Of a stretch of DNA of 64,000 bases, positions 26,314 through 36,115 are shown piece by piece (position 1 is the stretch's first letter; the number at the start of each line of letters is the position of its first letter). The stretch is taken from the NCBI RefSeq assembly GCF_000378385.1, contig NZ_KB899662.1, forward strand, positions 186,001 through 250,000. Direction: 5' to 3'. The notes beneath the pieces are model-generated. The model ran no database searches, was not told the origin of the DNA, and was given only the letters and a program-made list of their open reading frames with translations. A program made the translations under genes and the position numbers. The stretch comes from Paenibacillus daejeonensis DSM 15491. Its GTDB lineage: Bacteria > Bacillota > Bacilli > Paenibacillales > Paenibacillaceae.

Positions 26314-27384
26314 TTATAGTCCAGCCAGCACTTGGTACCAGACGCCTCTCTTGGAGTATAGCAGCTCACGAACTTCGGGCCAGCCTCCCAGGTACTCGAT
26401 ATCGAATAGCCCTTCTGGGATGGTGAATTGCTCCTGTGCGGCCTCTTCTAGCACATCGTTAGCCGGTCGGAAGCCGTAATCCATGAATAGCGACTGGGCT
26501 TCTTCACTGTATAGATATTCTACAAAAGCCTCCGCCACTTCTCGGGTCCCGTGCTGATCGACGTTTTTGTCGATGACTGCGGCAGGGTTTTCAATGAGAA
26601 TGGTATCTTCAGGGATCACGATATCATATGGCACGCCTTGTGCAATCCGGGCCAGCAATTCATTCTCATAGGTGACGATGACGTCTCCCACACCATATTC
26701 AAATGCCGCCATGGAAGCACGGCCGCTCTTGTCCAGCGATTCGATATTGGCATGAACCTGTTCGAGGAACTGCTTGGCATACGCGGGATCAGCCGTGCCC
26801 GATTGACGTTCCGAGCGCTTCAACCCGGCGCCGTAGATGGCATTAATGTCCCATTGCGCGCCACCTGATGTCTTGGGATTGGGGTACAGCACCTTGACGC
26901 CGTCCCGGGTCAGATCCTCCCAATCGCGAATGTCCTTGGGGTTGCCGTCCCGGGTGCCCAGCACAACGATCGAGCGCGTAATCATGCCGCCGGCACCTTG
27001 CTCCCGCCAGTCGTGCGTAATCATGCCCGCTTTCTCGATCCGCTCAACGTCCCCCTCCATCGCCAGCACCGTCACATCTGCCTCGAAGCCGCCGACAATG
27101 GCCCGCGCCTGCGTCCCCGACGCCTCATATGATTCCTGAAACGTTACCGTCTGCCCGCTTTGCTCCAGCCAATGCTCCTGGAACATCGGCAAGAGCTCTG
27201 CAAATACATCCTTAACCACCGAATACGCTCCAATGACCAGGGTAACATCCCCCTGCTGCACCGGCTCGCCGTCCACCGTCTCATGATTGGTCCCGGTGCA
27301 GCCGCTGACGGCAAGCGCGGCGCACAGGACAAGCAATAGCTTGCTGCGGCCTAAGGATCGCCTAATGAGATTCGATAATGGCAT
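26314..27384 (-). CDS. sbp: Sulfate-binding lipoprotein of the sulfate ABC transporter
   Basis: The 356-residue lipoprotein captures sulfate (or thiosulfate) outside the membrane. The signal peptide ends in a lipobox VSGC (about residue 29). Family blocks are FQESYEASGTQARAI, NPKTSGGAQWDINAIYG and GVGDVIVTYENE. It follows cysA by 29 bases and is the last gene of the unit, before a terminator. Confidence 0.92.
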   Translation of the reverse strand: MPLSNLIRRSLGRSKLLLVLCAALAVSGCTGTNHETVDGEPVQQGDVTLVIGAYSVVKDVFAELLPMFQEHWLEQSGQTVTFQESYEASGTQARAIVGGFEADVTVLAMEGDVERIEKAGMITHDWREQGAGGMITRSIVVLGTRDGNPKDIRDWEDLTRDGVKVLYPNPKTSGGAQWDINAIYGAGLKRSERQSGTADPAYAKQFLEQVHANIESLDKSGRASMAAFEYGVGDVIVTYENELLARIAQGVPYDIVIPEDTILIENPAAVIDKNVDQHGTREVAEAFVEYLYSEEAQSLFMDYGFRPANDVLEEAAQEQFTIPEGLFDIEYLGGWPEVRELLYSKRGVWYQVLAGL

Positions 27385-27413
27385 ATGCTTTACACAACAC
27401 TTTCTACCTAATT

Positions 27414-28478
27414 TTAGATATGAACCGGCATTGGATCTTCCTTCAATCGGTTTTCCATAATCCAGCTCTCATCATTGGTGAAGAGGTAAGCACGGTGAAC
27501 CAGAACATTGATTTCTTCGCCAGGCTGCAGAATATCTTTTTCCAGGGAGCGATACGTGATCAGCGTGATGTCACCGACCGTCACCTCAACCATCCATTCG
27601 CTGCCGCGGAAGTGCAGCTGCTTGATTCGCCCAGGCTCCGTCGCCGAAGCAATCTTGAACTCATGCAGCTTGCCGATCTCGATATATTCCGGCCGGATCA
27701 GCGCTTTGACGCCAGGGTGGGCGGATGCAGCTTCGAAGCCTTTCAGCTTGGAGATGTCCTCCACAATCGTCGATTCGCCGATGAAGCTGGCCACAAATTG
27801 CGTCTGCGGACTTTTATAGATATCCCACGGCGATCCTTTCTGCTCCAGCTTGCCCTTGTTGATGATCATGATCTCATCTGCTACCTCAATCGCCTCATCC
27901 TGGTCATGGGTAACGAAAATGGAGGTAATGCCGAGCCGCTCAATCATTTCCTTGAGCCACGTCCGCAGCTCTTGACGAATCTTGGCATCGATTGCGGCAA
28001 ACGGTTCGTCAAGCAGCAGCAATTGCGGCTCTGGAGCCAGTGCACGCGCGAACGCTACCCGCTGGCGCTGACCGCCAGAGAGCTGGTGCGGCAGCCGATG
28101 TTCGAAGCCCTTGAGGCCAGTCAGCTCAACAAGCGTAGTGACACGCTCGCGGATTTGTTCTTTGGATTGTTTCTTTACCTTCAGGCCAAAAGCGATATTC
28201 TCGAAGACCGTCATATGCTTAAACAACGCGTAGTTCTGAAAAACAAACCCGATGCCCCGCTCCTGCGGCGGCAAATCATTGACGCGTTTGCCATGGAAGA
28301 CGATATCGCCTGAGGTAGGCGTCTCCAATCCAGCCAGCATGCGGAGGATGGAGGTTTTGCCGCCACCGCTGGGACCGAGCAGACCGATCAGTCTCCCCTT
28401 CTCGATCGAGAAGCTGACATCCTGCACCGCATGAAATTCACCGAATTGCTTGTTAAGCTGTGTGACCTCGATATGCAT
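27414..28478 (-). CDS. cysA: Sulfate ABC transporter ATP-binding protein
   Basis: The protein has 354 residues. Walker A GPSGGGKTSILRM, signature LSGGQRQRVAFARAL, Walker B LLLLDEPFAAID and the histidine switch in FVTHDQDEAIEVAD are present. A C-terminal TOBE-type regulatory domain (about 240-350) is typical of CysA. It is four bases behind cysW and has AAGGGAG before its ATG. Confidence 0.94.
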   Translation of the reverse strand: MHIEVTQLNKQFGEFHAVQDVSFSIEKGRLIGLLGPSGGGKTSILRMLAGLETPTSGDIVFHGKRVNDLPPQERGIGFVFQNYALFKHMTVFENIAFGLKVKKQSKEQIRERVTTLVELTGLKGFEHRLPHQLSGGQRQRVAFARALAPEPQLLLLDEPFAAIDAKIRQELRTWLKEMIERLGITSIFVTHDQDEAIEVADEIMIINKGKLEQKGSPWDIYKSPQTQFVASFIGESTIVEDISKLKGFEAASAHPGVKALIRPEYIEIGKLHEFKIASATEPGRIKQLHFRGSEWMVEVTVGDITLITYRSLEKDILQPGEEINVLVHRAYLFTNDESWIMENRLKEDPMPVHI

Positions 28479-28481
28479 GGC

Positions 28482-29276
28482 TTAGTGCTCCCTTCGTTTC
28501 TTCGCCCACTCCATTAACAGAAGCAGTCCGAATGATACTGCAGCCAGTACAAGCGCCACACTGTTGGCTGCCAGCACGTTGAAATTCTCCACGTCCTGAT
28601 AAACCAGTGTCGTTGCTGTCTGCGTCTTGTTCATGATATTGCCCGATACAACCAGCACCGCTCCGAACTCGCCCATCGAACGTGCAACCGTGAGTACAAC
28701 TCCGTAGATCACGCCCCAGCGGATCGAGGGCCAGGTCACTTTCCAGAAGGTATAGAACGGGTATGCCCCCAGCGTCGAGGAGGCTTCTTCCTGCTGGGTC
28801 CCGATTTCTTGCAGCACCGGCATCACTTCGCGAATCATGAGGGGAAAGGTGACGAACAGTGTTGCCAGAATCATACCCGGAAGCGCGTAAACGACCTTGA
28901 AGCCCAAATCGCCAAAGAAGCTGCCAATAATGGTGTTCGGTCCGAGCAACAGTACGATCATTAAACCGCCGATAACAGGCGAAACCGCAAACGGCAAATC
29001 CACAATGCTGTTAAGCAGCTGCCGCAGCCGCTTGCTGAGCCAGGTGGCACGCACCAGATACAGAGCAAGCATGACACCGAATAGCGTATTAATAATCGTG
29101 ACGGTAACAACGATGATCCCCGTCATATACAGTGCATGCAGAGATTGCGGCCTTGTAATTGCTTCTACAAATCCGCCCCAGCCTTCTTCCCAGGACCCGA
29201 TGAAGATCCGAACCAACGGAATTATGATTAAGATGGTAAATACAGCATACGTCAGGGTGATCCATAATTTTTTCAT
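28482..29276 (-). CDS. cysW: Sulfate ABC transporter permease
   Basis: The protein has 264 residues and about six membrane helices. The inner-membrane EAA-type loop is seen around EEASSTLGAYPFYTFWKVTWP, and residues before it (PLMIREVMPVLQEIGTQQ) match the CysW family. Its ATG overlaps the cysT stop by four bases (28482-29276 against 29273), suggesting coupled translation. Confidence 0.92.
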   Translation of the reverse strand: MKKLWITLTYAVFTILIIIPLVRIFIGSWEEGWGGFVEAITRPQSLHALYMTGIIVVTVTIINTLFGVMLALYLVRATWLSKRLRQLLNSIVDLPFAVSPVIGGLMIVLLLGPNTIIGSFFGDLGFKVVYALPGMILATLFVTFPLMIREVMPVLQEIGTQQEEASSTLGAYPFYTFWKVTWPSIRWGVIYGVVLTVARSMGEFGAVLVVSGNIMNKTQTATTLVYQDVENFNVLAANSVALVLAAVSFGLLLLMEWAKKRREH

Positions 29277-30088
29277 GCGCCCGCCCTCCTGGACTGAATC
29301 ACATTCACGATCCAGAGGATAAGGAAGGAGAGGGTCAACAAGATAATAGATACCGAGGCCGCGCCTTGTGGATTATCGCTCTCCACTTCGCCGAAGATGT
29401 AAACAGACGCAACCAGCGTCCGGCCCGGGATATTGCCCGCAATCAGAACTACGGCTCCGAACTCTGCGAGGGCGCGCGAGAAGGCCAACATGCCTCCGCT
29501 CATAATTCCCGGTGTCATCGTCGGCAGAATGACCTGGAAGAAGGTCTTGGCCTTGGATGCGCCAAGCGTGTAAGCCGCCTCCTCCTCCGAACGGTCCATC
29601 TCCTCCAGGAGTGGCTGTACCGCACGGATGACAAACGGAAAGGTAACGAAAACCATAGCGATCACAATCGCAGGTTCATGGAAGACGATCTCAATCCCGA
29701 AAAAGCCGGCAATATCGCCTACGAGGCTATTCGGTCCGAGCAGCAGCAGGATCATCAAGCCGCCTACCGCAGTTGGCAACGCGAACGGCAGATCAACCAG
29801 ACTGTTGAGCAATCGGCGCCCCCAGAAGGAGTAGCGGATGAGTACCCAGCCGATCATGGTACCTACGGCAACATTGATGAGTGCAGCGATGACAGCCAGC
29901 CGGATGGTAAGCAGAACCGCTTTCCAAGCCAGGGGGTCACTGACACTTTCCCAAAATGGCTGCCAGCCAAGCGAGAAGGATTGACCATAAACACCAATGA
30001 TGGGTAAGACGATTAGTACGAGAAAATACAGCATGACGGTACTTCGGAATCCGAAGCTCCACCAGCGGCTGCGAAACATCACATTCAC
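29273..30088 (-). CDS. cysT: Sulfate ABC transporter permease
   Basis: The protein has 271 residues with six predicted helices. The EAA loop is EEAAYTLGASKAKTFFQVI, and IRAVQPLLEEMDRSEEEA precedes it. The start is a GTG at 30088 nine bases after GGAGGG, or an ATG at 30079 after AAGGTG; I kept the longer form. It is the first gene of cysT-cysW-cysA-sbp. No SAM riboswitch was found upstream; a CymR-like sequence was. Confidence 0.92.
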   Translation of the reverse strand: MNVMFRSRWWSFGFRSTVMLYFLVLIVLPIIGVYGQSFSLGWQPFWESVSDPLAWKAVLLTIRLAVIAALINVAVGTMIGWVLIRYSFWGRRLLNSLVDLPFALPTAVGGLMILLLLGPNSLVGDIAGFFGIEIVFHEPAIVIAMVFVTFPFVIRAVQPLLEEMDRSEEEAAYTLGASKAKTFFQVILPTMTPGIMSGGMLAFSRALAEFGAVVLIAGNIPGRTLVASVYIFGEVESDNPQGAASVSIILLTLSFLILWIVNVIQSRRAGA

Positions 30089-30149
30089 CTTAAGTAACCC
30101 TCCCAGACCTTCGGTATGTCCGATCGCCCTGTTTATAGGCTTTGGTACG

Positions 30150-30180
30150 TTAATTCCTATTATTTCACTAGGTATTAATA
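30150..30180 (-). promoter_or_regulatory. Possible CymR-type operator ahead of cysT
   Basis: The minus strand reads ATACCTAGTG then AAATAATAGGAATTA about 70-90 bases before the cysT start. It resembles the AT-rich, GGAATT-ending sites of the cysteine regulator CymR recalled from Bacillus. TTGACT lies at 30209-30204 but no well-spaced -10 was seen. The match is by eye only. Confidence 0.35.
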
Positions 30181-30209
30181 CTTTAGCAGAATGTGGGCTG
30201 TCCAGTCAA

Positions 30210-30531
30210 TCACTAAAATGCAATCTTTTGAGAGATGGCACGTGTATCACCCTGGATGCTCGGATTAGCCTTTTTTCGCTAAGGAAACGACATAACGCTA
30301 TCTTGATGATTTTGCTCGAATTCTATTTCTAACGAATCTGTGTATCTCTATACCAAGGAATTCCAGGGCAAACAGGGAAATTTTGCAATAATAAAGTGAT
30401 GTAGTTTCGTTAGAATTGCAGTATGCCAATTTTGCACCCAATAGCGTGTCTCAGTTTCCTTACACACGTGTCTTGCAGGCTCCTTCGGCGAATACTTCAC
30501 TGGGGGCTCTGTTCTAAGCTGAGGCTGCTCA
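30210..30531. other. 320-base stretch without a gene
   Basis: AT-rich sequence with no open frame over 40 codons that has a ribosome binding site, and no clear repeat. The sulfate operon promoter probably lies at its left edge. Confidence 0.5.
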
Positions 30532-30534
30532 AAA

Positions 30535-30573
30535 AAGCCGTCTCCAGCACCGTGATCGGCGTGGAGACGGCTA
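30535..30573 (-). terminator. Terminator of the beta-helix/cohesin-SLH operon
   Basis: Minus strand: AGCCGTCTCCA pairs with TGGAGACGGCT around a 15-base loop and is followed by TTTTTT. Confidence 0.88.
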
Positions 30574-30614
30574 GTTAAAGTGCATGATGTTACCGGTAAA
30601 GTTAAGCGCGATAG

Positions 30615-31730
30615 TTAGTTGGACACGATTCGCAGAATCAGAGTAACCGCCTCCGCTCGCGTTGTCCGCTCCAGTGGCCCCAGGAGCCGAGGACCGCGGC
30701 CCTGCAGCAGACCTGCTTCCACTGCCAGGGCCATGGGCTCTATCGCCCACTCCCCAAGCTGGTGGCGATCAGCAAAGCGGGACAATACAGATGGATCAGC
30801 AGGTGCGGAGCGATCCATCGTTCGGGCGATGATCGCGGCCAGCTCCTGGCGTGTAATCGGCTGCTTGGGGCGGAAGGAGCCGTCCTCGTAGCCGATGATC
30901 CACTGCTGCGTTACTGCTGCTTGCACAGCCTGGATTGCCCACGACGCTATGGACTTCTCATCTGTGAAAACCGTCCCTGTGACCCCGGTCGTATGGCCAG
31001 CCGGCTGTCCGTCGTCTGATTGGCCGGATAATAAATCCCCGGCTGTCATTCCCTCACTTGAACCATCTCCGAGCGCACGTACCAGCAGCACCGCGAATGC
31101 CTCGCGGGTCACCTGCAGGTCCGGCCGGAACGTGCCGTCCTCGAAGCCGCTGACGATCCCGCGGGCGACGCCCTCCAGGACGGCCTCCCTTGACCAGTGA
31201 CCATCCAGGTCAGAGAATCCACCAGGCGAGACACCACTCTCGATAACGACGGGCTGCTTTGGCTGAACCTCCTCCATAGCCAGCTTGGAGTCTACCAGCT
31301 TGGCGTTCTCAATGCCAACCATCGCCGCCCCTTCCGCAATCCGCTGAAAACTCAGCCGAGCGAGCTCGAAATCCCCGTCCCTGCCGCTCCCCTGGCCAGT
31401 TCTGGTATGGGCGTACCTCACCTGGCCAGGCTGATGAATCGGCTGAACGGCATAACCCGGCAATCCAGTCTTCGCGTCCAGCCAGCGCAGCCGTTCAGCA
31501 TCATAGTGGATAACGATGTCCCAGGCATACAGATCCCGAGCACCAAGAACGCGAACAACCACCTCAATTTTATCACTGCCCTCTGCTGCTTCCAGAGTCA
31601 CGACGGGCACCGCTGCCGCCTGGACTGCTCCTGCCGGCACAAGAGCCGGCAAGAGCAGCAGCATCGCACATCCCATCAACAGAAACCTCCGAATCCGCAA
31701 GGTCCAGCTCTGCCCGCGATTACGCATCAT
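30615..31730 (-). CDS. Cell-surface protein with cohesin-like and three SLH domains
   Basis: The protein has 371 residues. A signal peptide (about 1-38, ending VQAAA) precedes a cohesin-like beta-sandwich (about 40-165; VVVRVLGARDLYAWDIVIHY) and three S-layer-homology domains (about 170-371) with motifs FSDLDGHWSREAV, GFEDGTFRPDLQVTREAFA and GYEDGSFRPKQPITRQELA. SLH domains bind pyruvylated secondary wall polymer, so this should be an anchor displaying a cohesin. Its start overlaps the stop of the upstream beta-helix gene by 11 bases, so the two are made together. The partner could be that protein's dockerin-like end. Confidence 0.88.
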   Translation of the reverse strand: MMRNRGQSWTLRIRRFLLMGCAMLLLLPALVPAGAVQAAAVPVVTLEAAEGSDKIEVVVRVLGARDLYAWDIVIHYDAERLRWLDAKTGLPGYAVQPIHQPGQVRYAHTRTGQGSGRDGDFELARLSFQRIAEGAAMVGIENAKLVDSKLAMEEVQPKQPVVIESGVSPGGFSDLDGHWSREAVLEGVARGIVSGFEDGTFRPDLQVTREAFAVLLVRALGDGSSEGMTAGDLLSGQSDDGQPAGHTTGVTGTVFTDEKSIASWAIQAVQAAVTQQWIIGYEDGSFRPKQPITRQELAAIIARTMDRSAPADPSVLSRFADRHQLGEWAIEPMALAVEAGLLQGRGPRLLGPLERTTRAEAVTLILRIVSN

Positions 31731-34700
31731 ACCAGTCGGAGAGAATCATACGAGCAACCGCCGCCAGGGATTGAATGGTAATTTCCTGCTGATTCAGCAC
31801 ATCGGCTGCAGCAGCCTCGTGCCAGTTGACGGCCTCAGACGTAAGACCGAAGTAACGGGCTACGACGGACAAGGTTTTCAGCGTAATTTGTGTCTCGCCT
31901 ACTACCAGTGTCACCCGCAGCTGTCGGAAAGCCGCCATCTCTGTATTCAGCGTCTCCACAGCTGTATTGACTGTGGACTGGGATGGGCTCCCTGCTTCCA
32001 CTGCTTTGGCGGCTGTGATGGCCTCCTGCAACGCTGTTGCTCCTGCTTGCGGATATTGTCCCACCTTGCTGCCAATTGAAGCGCCATCATGCAGACGCTC
32101 TGCCAATTGGATCGTCTCCCGCAGCGCACCTTTATCTACAGGTGTCGATTGATTTACCGAAGCACGGAAGGTCTGTACTGCACCACTAATCGCTGTTAGC
32201 GCTTCGTTCACCGCTTGCTGAGACTGCGCTGGATCATCATAAATCGCTTGCGCTGTCTGAATAGCCGTCTGCAGTATTGCTTTGGACCCTGCGGGATATT
32301 GTCCGGCTGCCGCGCCTTCACTCGAATCGTCATGAAGTGCTTGTGCTTCTGCAATCGCCCCGCCGAGCGCCGTCCGATCGGCAAGCGTCACGGTGAGGAG
32401 ATGTCTAGCCGTTTCAATAGAGAGCGGACGGACCTCCCCATCCCCGTCGATGATATCTGCTTTTGTCAGGTGAACCGTCGTGTCGCCGGAGGACACCTCT
32501 GTCTTCACGCTGCCATGCAGTCGGAACCATTCCCCACTGGCCTGCAGCGTCCGGCCCGGCGCGCTTAGCAGGACGTATATCAAACCTTCCGATTGTTTCA
32601 CAGCAGAACCCAGCACCGTCACGCCATCACGGCTGGTGGAGATGGCCTCGTCTGTCAACGATACCATGCCGTCCTCCCCGACCGTCGTCTCGAAGCTGAG
32701 CACCTCAGGATCATAGGCTACAATGGCGCTCATTGTTGTATAGTCCTCGTCGCTCTCGGAAGCGTCGACCGTCAGTTCAACCCGCTGGCCAGCATAGACG
32801 CTCGCGGGGCCACTCACTTGCAATACGGGAAGCACTGGGTCTGGCTCTGGCTCCGGATCTGTACCAGGCCCGGCTTCCCCGCCGTAGACTTCAAGCTCAA
32901 AAACCCGCGCCCGCTCATCGGAGCGCTCGTTACCCTTGGTTATGTAGAGCCGCAGCCGCTCGGTCTGCACCGGCTCCCAGGACAACTCAGTATATTGTCC
33001 GACATAATTGTCATCCGCATTGCCTTCAACTGCCGCTAGCGTGGACCAGGCGTCACCATCCCAAGCCTGGATCTCGAAGTCTGACAGCTGCATGCCTTTG
33101 GCGTCGCTTTGTCCGCTCCATACCCGCGCCCCCTCTACCTCTTGCGACTGCTCCCAGGCCAATTCCAGCCAGTGGGGCCCTTCCGGTCCCGTAACCCAGC
33201 GGTCGGAGCCCGTATGCTTGTTGCCATTGACCGCCAGAGTCGGCGGGAAATTCCCGCTCTCGTGTACGGAGCTGGCGGTTACCGTTGCTTGGGGCGCCAG
33301 ATTCGGACGTGCCGGCGGGTCCGTAATCTCGATAAGGACGCGGCCGGTGACTCCGGAGCCGTCCTCTGCCGCTGCCACCACAGTCACAGTGCCCGCCGAC
33401 ACTGCGGTCAGCACGCCCTGCTGATTGATCGCAGCAGCCGTTGAAGGCGCGCCAGTTTCATCTTCCACGCGCCAGGTCACTGACGGATCATCCGCGCGGG
33501 CAGGCAGAACTTGGGCTGCGAACGCCAACGTATCCCCAACATCCAGCTTGGTAATGCGGTTCTGCGGCGTCACATGAATGCCGTGAACATAAACTGGCGG
33601 AATTTCTGGTCCCTGTGGATCCGGATCATGCTCCCATACCTCCAGTTCAAATACACGTGCATGATTATCGTTCGTCTGCGGACTCACCGTACCGTTAGTG
33701 ACATATAGTCTGATTTTATCCGTGTGAATGACCGGGAAGGTCAGATCGTTGAACTGGTTGATCCGGGCGTCCATCGGATTGTTCGTGACAGCCGCTGCCT
33801 CTTGCCAGGCCCCGCCCGACCAGTACTGAATCTGGAAGTCACGAATTTGCCAGTTGGTCGTCCCAGCACCTGCACCACTCCATAAGCGGATGCGGTCGAT
33901 GTCATAGCTTTCATCCCACGCCAGCTCCAGCCAGTGTGGAGCCGTACTGCCCGCTGCCGTTATCCAGCGGCTGTTAATGTCCTTGGAACCATCCGTTGCA
34001 AGGGATGGCGGATACAGCGGATTGTAGGAGCTGGCTGTCAGTTCAGCTGCAAGGGCCAGATTCTGCTTGCCCGGCAGCGGCTCTGGCGGCAGCTCCGGCG
34101 GAGCCGCTGGCGGATCGACCGCTCCGTACTCGTATAGCAGCAGGTCGTCAATGAGGACCGCACCGCCTCCATCATGCTTGTAGAGGTAGATGACCCCGCT
34201 AGTGGCCGCAGGTCCCGTCGTAAAGGCTACCTCACGAGCCGCATAGTCGGTCGTTGCGCCTATTACGACCTCTTTGGGCGATTGGCCATGATTCTTGACG
34301 CCTAGCAGTGCCCTTCCACCGCCGCTGTTCTTGCTGTAACCCGACAGCTTATAAATCGTGTTCGGCTTGAGTGCGAGGGTCTGTTCAATGCCTGATACGG
34401 CATTCGCCAACCGGGCCGCCTTCTCCCCGCTTCGGACGTCGGTGTCAACGACCGCTGCGCCACCGAAGGTTACCCCCCAGCCGGTAAAATTGTTCTCAAA
34501 GCCCGGATTGACGAGGAGGTTGTCAATGTCCGCCCCCGGCGGCACTTCACCTTCTGGGATACCCGGTCCTTCATAAGCGCCGATATTCGGCTGCTGGTTG
34601 GCCGGCACGACATTGCCGAAAAAGTCCAGTCCGCCGTTGTCGGGAATAATGGCGCCGCTGCCGATCGCAGGTGAGCCTTCCAGCAGCTGATAGCCGGCAA

Positions 34701-36087
34701 GTGTATCTCTTCCAATGCGTCCCGTTCCCGGAGCAGCCAGCAGCGGGTCTGCAACGATCTTGTTCACATCCATGTCCAGGACGTTCTGCGGATGATTGCC
34801 ATAGAACAGGTTGTTATCAAACACATTGCCTGTACTCGAGCCAAAGTTGTAACCGCCGCTGCCAAGATTGACGATGAGATTGTTCGTATACGTCTGATTC
34901 TTGGCCCAGCCGCCCCAGTTGAGCGTGTCGACAACCTTGGTCGTCGAGCCTGGCGGGATATAGACCGTATTATTGTAAACATGCGTGTTCTCCGGCGTGC
35001 CGCTGTAATTGAACACGGCCCCCAGATCACTCTGGCTAATATTGTACCGAATGATCGTATCACGATTGAAGTTCGCCGCCTGCGTGCCGTCATTGACTGC
35101 AAGCGACATGCCTCCGGCGTTATTGTGACTGTAATTGTATTGGATAATGGTGCCTTCGCTCTTGTAGTCGGAATCGTACGCCATCGCATCGCCGCCCGGA
35201 TGCGTATTGAATACCTCATTATATTGGATAATCGAGTCCTTCGATTCGAATAACCAGAGCGGTACATGATAACTAGTTGAACGCTTGTGCGTATCATAGA
35301 CAACATTACGCTCAATCAGACCATTGGTCGTATTGAGGATGAAAGCACCGTCGCCTCCGATATCATACATGACGTTGTCCGCAACCTTGTTGTTGAACGA
35401 ATACGGGCGACTCCCCCCATTCAGGTAAATGCCTACACTGTCCAGCGAGTAGATCTTGTTATGCTGAATCGTCACATCCGTTACGACATAGTTCCAGCTG
35501 GGATCCCAGATGATAATGCCTCCATTATGGGCATAATCCATGGCCAGACTGCCTTTGATGCTGTGAATGTCCAGGTACTCGAACACAAAATGCCGGTACA
35601 CCTTCGGGTTGTTCCAACCGCCACTGTTCCCTGCAACATGGATGCCCCGGCGCTCGCCGCCAGTTGCCGCATAGTTGGTAATCTCCAGATGGCGCACTTC
35701 CCAATATTCCTGACTGTAAAAGTATACCGCCGCATCCGCGCCATCCCCGGCAATCAGCGGCTTGGGACCTTCACCGTAGCGGTCGATGCGAATTGGACTG
35801 CCTTCTACGCCGGAGCCTTTCGGATACAGCGTACCCTTCCAGACGCCACCCGCCTTGAATCGTATCGTATCACCGGGCTGAAAGGTCGTGGCATTGACCT
35901 TGTTCAATGTTTTCCAGGCGGTGCCTTCACTGGTCCCGGGATTGCCGTCATCGCCGCCTGCAGCATCTACGAAGTATTCGGTTCCGGCGGCATCGGCCGC
36001 CTGCAGCGGCCATCCGGGAATTCCGGCTCCCGCCAGCAGCACAAGAATCAACAGCCAGCTGATTACCTTGCGGTTTCCTGTTCTCAT
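31720..36087 (-). CDS. Large secreted beta-helix polysaccharide-active protein with discoidin, cohesin-like and dockerin-like modules
   Basis: The protein has 1455 residues. A signal peptide (about 1-33) is followed by a right-handed parallel beta-helix (about 35-510) with many NxI/NNxV repeats (IIQYNYSHNNAGG, THVYNNTVYIPPG), as in PL9/PL1-like lyases. A carbohydrate-binding-like domain (about 520-655; LLVNPGFENNFTGW), an F5/8-type C domain (about 675-825), a Big2-type Ig domain (about 840-925) and a second F5/8 domain (about 930-1075) come next. They are followed by a cohesin-like domain (about 1085-1225), two FIVAR-like helical units (about 1235-1395) and a dockerin-like end (TLKTLSVVARYFG ... 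TIQSLAAVARMIL) whose calcium-loop residues are largely lost. Catalytic residues were not identified, so lyase activity is an inference. Confidence 0.85.
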   Translation of the reverse strand: MRTGNRKVISWLLILVLLAGAGIPGWPLQAADAAGTEYFVDAAGGDDGNPGTSEGTAWKTLNKVNATTFQPGDTIRFKAGGVWKGTLYPKGSGVEGSPIRIDRYGEGPKPLIAGDGADAAVYFYSQEYWEVRHLEITNYAATGGERRGIHVAGNSGGWNNPKVYRHFVFEYLDIHSIKGSLAMDYAHNGGIIIWDPSWNYVVTDVTIQHNKIYSLDSVGIYLNGGSRPYSFNNKVADNVMYDIGGDGAFILNTTNGLIERNVVYDTHKRSTSYHVPLWLFESKDSIIQYNEVFNTHPGGDAMAYDSDYKSEGTIIQYNYSHNNAGGMSLAVNDGTQAANFNRDTIIRYNISQSDLGAVFNYSGTPENTHVYNNTVYIPPGSTTKVVDTLNWGGWAKNQTYTNNLIVNLGSGGYNFGSSTGNVFDNNLFYGNHPQNVLDMDVNKIVADPLLAAPGTGRIGRDTLAGYQLLEGSPAIGSGAIIPDNGGLDFFGNVVPANQQPNIGAYEGPGIPEGEVPPGADIDNLLVNPGFENNFTGWGVTFGGAAVVDTDVRSGEKAARLANAVSGIEQTLALKPNTIYKLSGYSKNSGGGRALLGVKNHGQSPKEVVIGATTDYAAREVAFTTGPAATSGVIYLYKHDGGGAVLIDDLLLYEYGAVDPPAAPPELPPEPLPGKQNLALAAELTASSYNPLYPPSLATDGSKDINSRWITAAGSTAPHWLELAWDESYDIDRIRLWSGAGAGTTNWQIRDFQIQYWSGGAWQEAAAVTNNPMDARINQFNDLTFPVIHTDKIRLYVTNGTVSPQTNDNHARVFELEVWEHDPDPQGPEIPPVYVHGIHVTPQNRITKLDVGDTLAFAAQVLPARADDPSVTWRVEDETGAPSTAAAINQQGVLTAVSAGTVTVVAAAEDGSGVTGRVLIEITDPPARPNLAPQATVTASSVHESGNFPPTLAVNGNKHTGSDRWVTGPEGPHWLELAWEQSQEVEGARVWSGQSDAKGMQLSDFEIQAWDGDAWSTLAAVEGNADDNYVGQYTELSWEPVQTERLRLYITKGNERSDERARVFELEVYGGEAGPGTDPEPEPDPVLPVLQVSGPASVYAGQRVELTVDASESDEDYTTMSAIVAYDPEVLSFETTVGEDGMVSLTDEAISTSRDGVTVLGSAVKQSEGLIYVLLSAPGRTLQASGEWFRLHGSVKTEVSSGDTTVHLTKADIIDGDGEVRPLSIETARHLLTVTLADRTALGGAIAEAQALHDDSSEGAAAGQYPAGSKAILQTAIQTAQAIYDDPAQSQQAVNEALTAISGAVQTFRASVNQSTPVDKGALRETIQLAERLHDGASIGSKVGQYPQAGATALQEAITAAKAVEAGSPSQSTVNTAVETLNTEMAAFRQLRVTLVVGETQITLKTLSVVARYFGLTSEAVNWHEAAAADVLNQQEITIQSLAAVARMILSDWYDA

Positions 36088-36115
36088 GAATTATGATCCT
36101 CCTCGGTTTGTTGTC

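Noticed and set aside
30089-30240. SAM riboswitch ahead of the sulfate operon
   Set aside because: The conserved core of the S-box and a terminator are missing.
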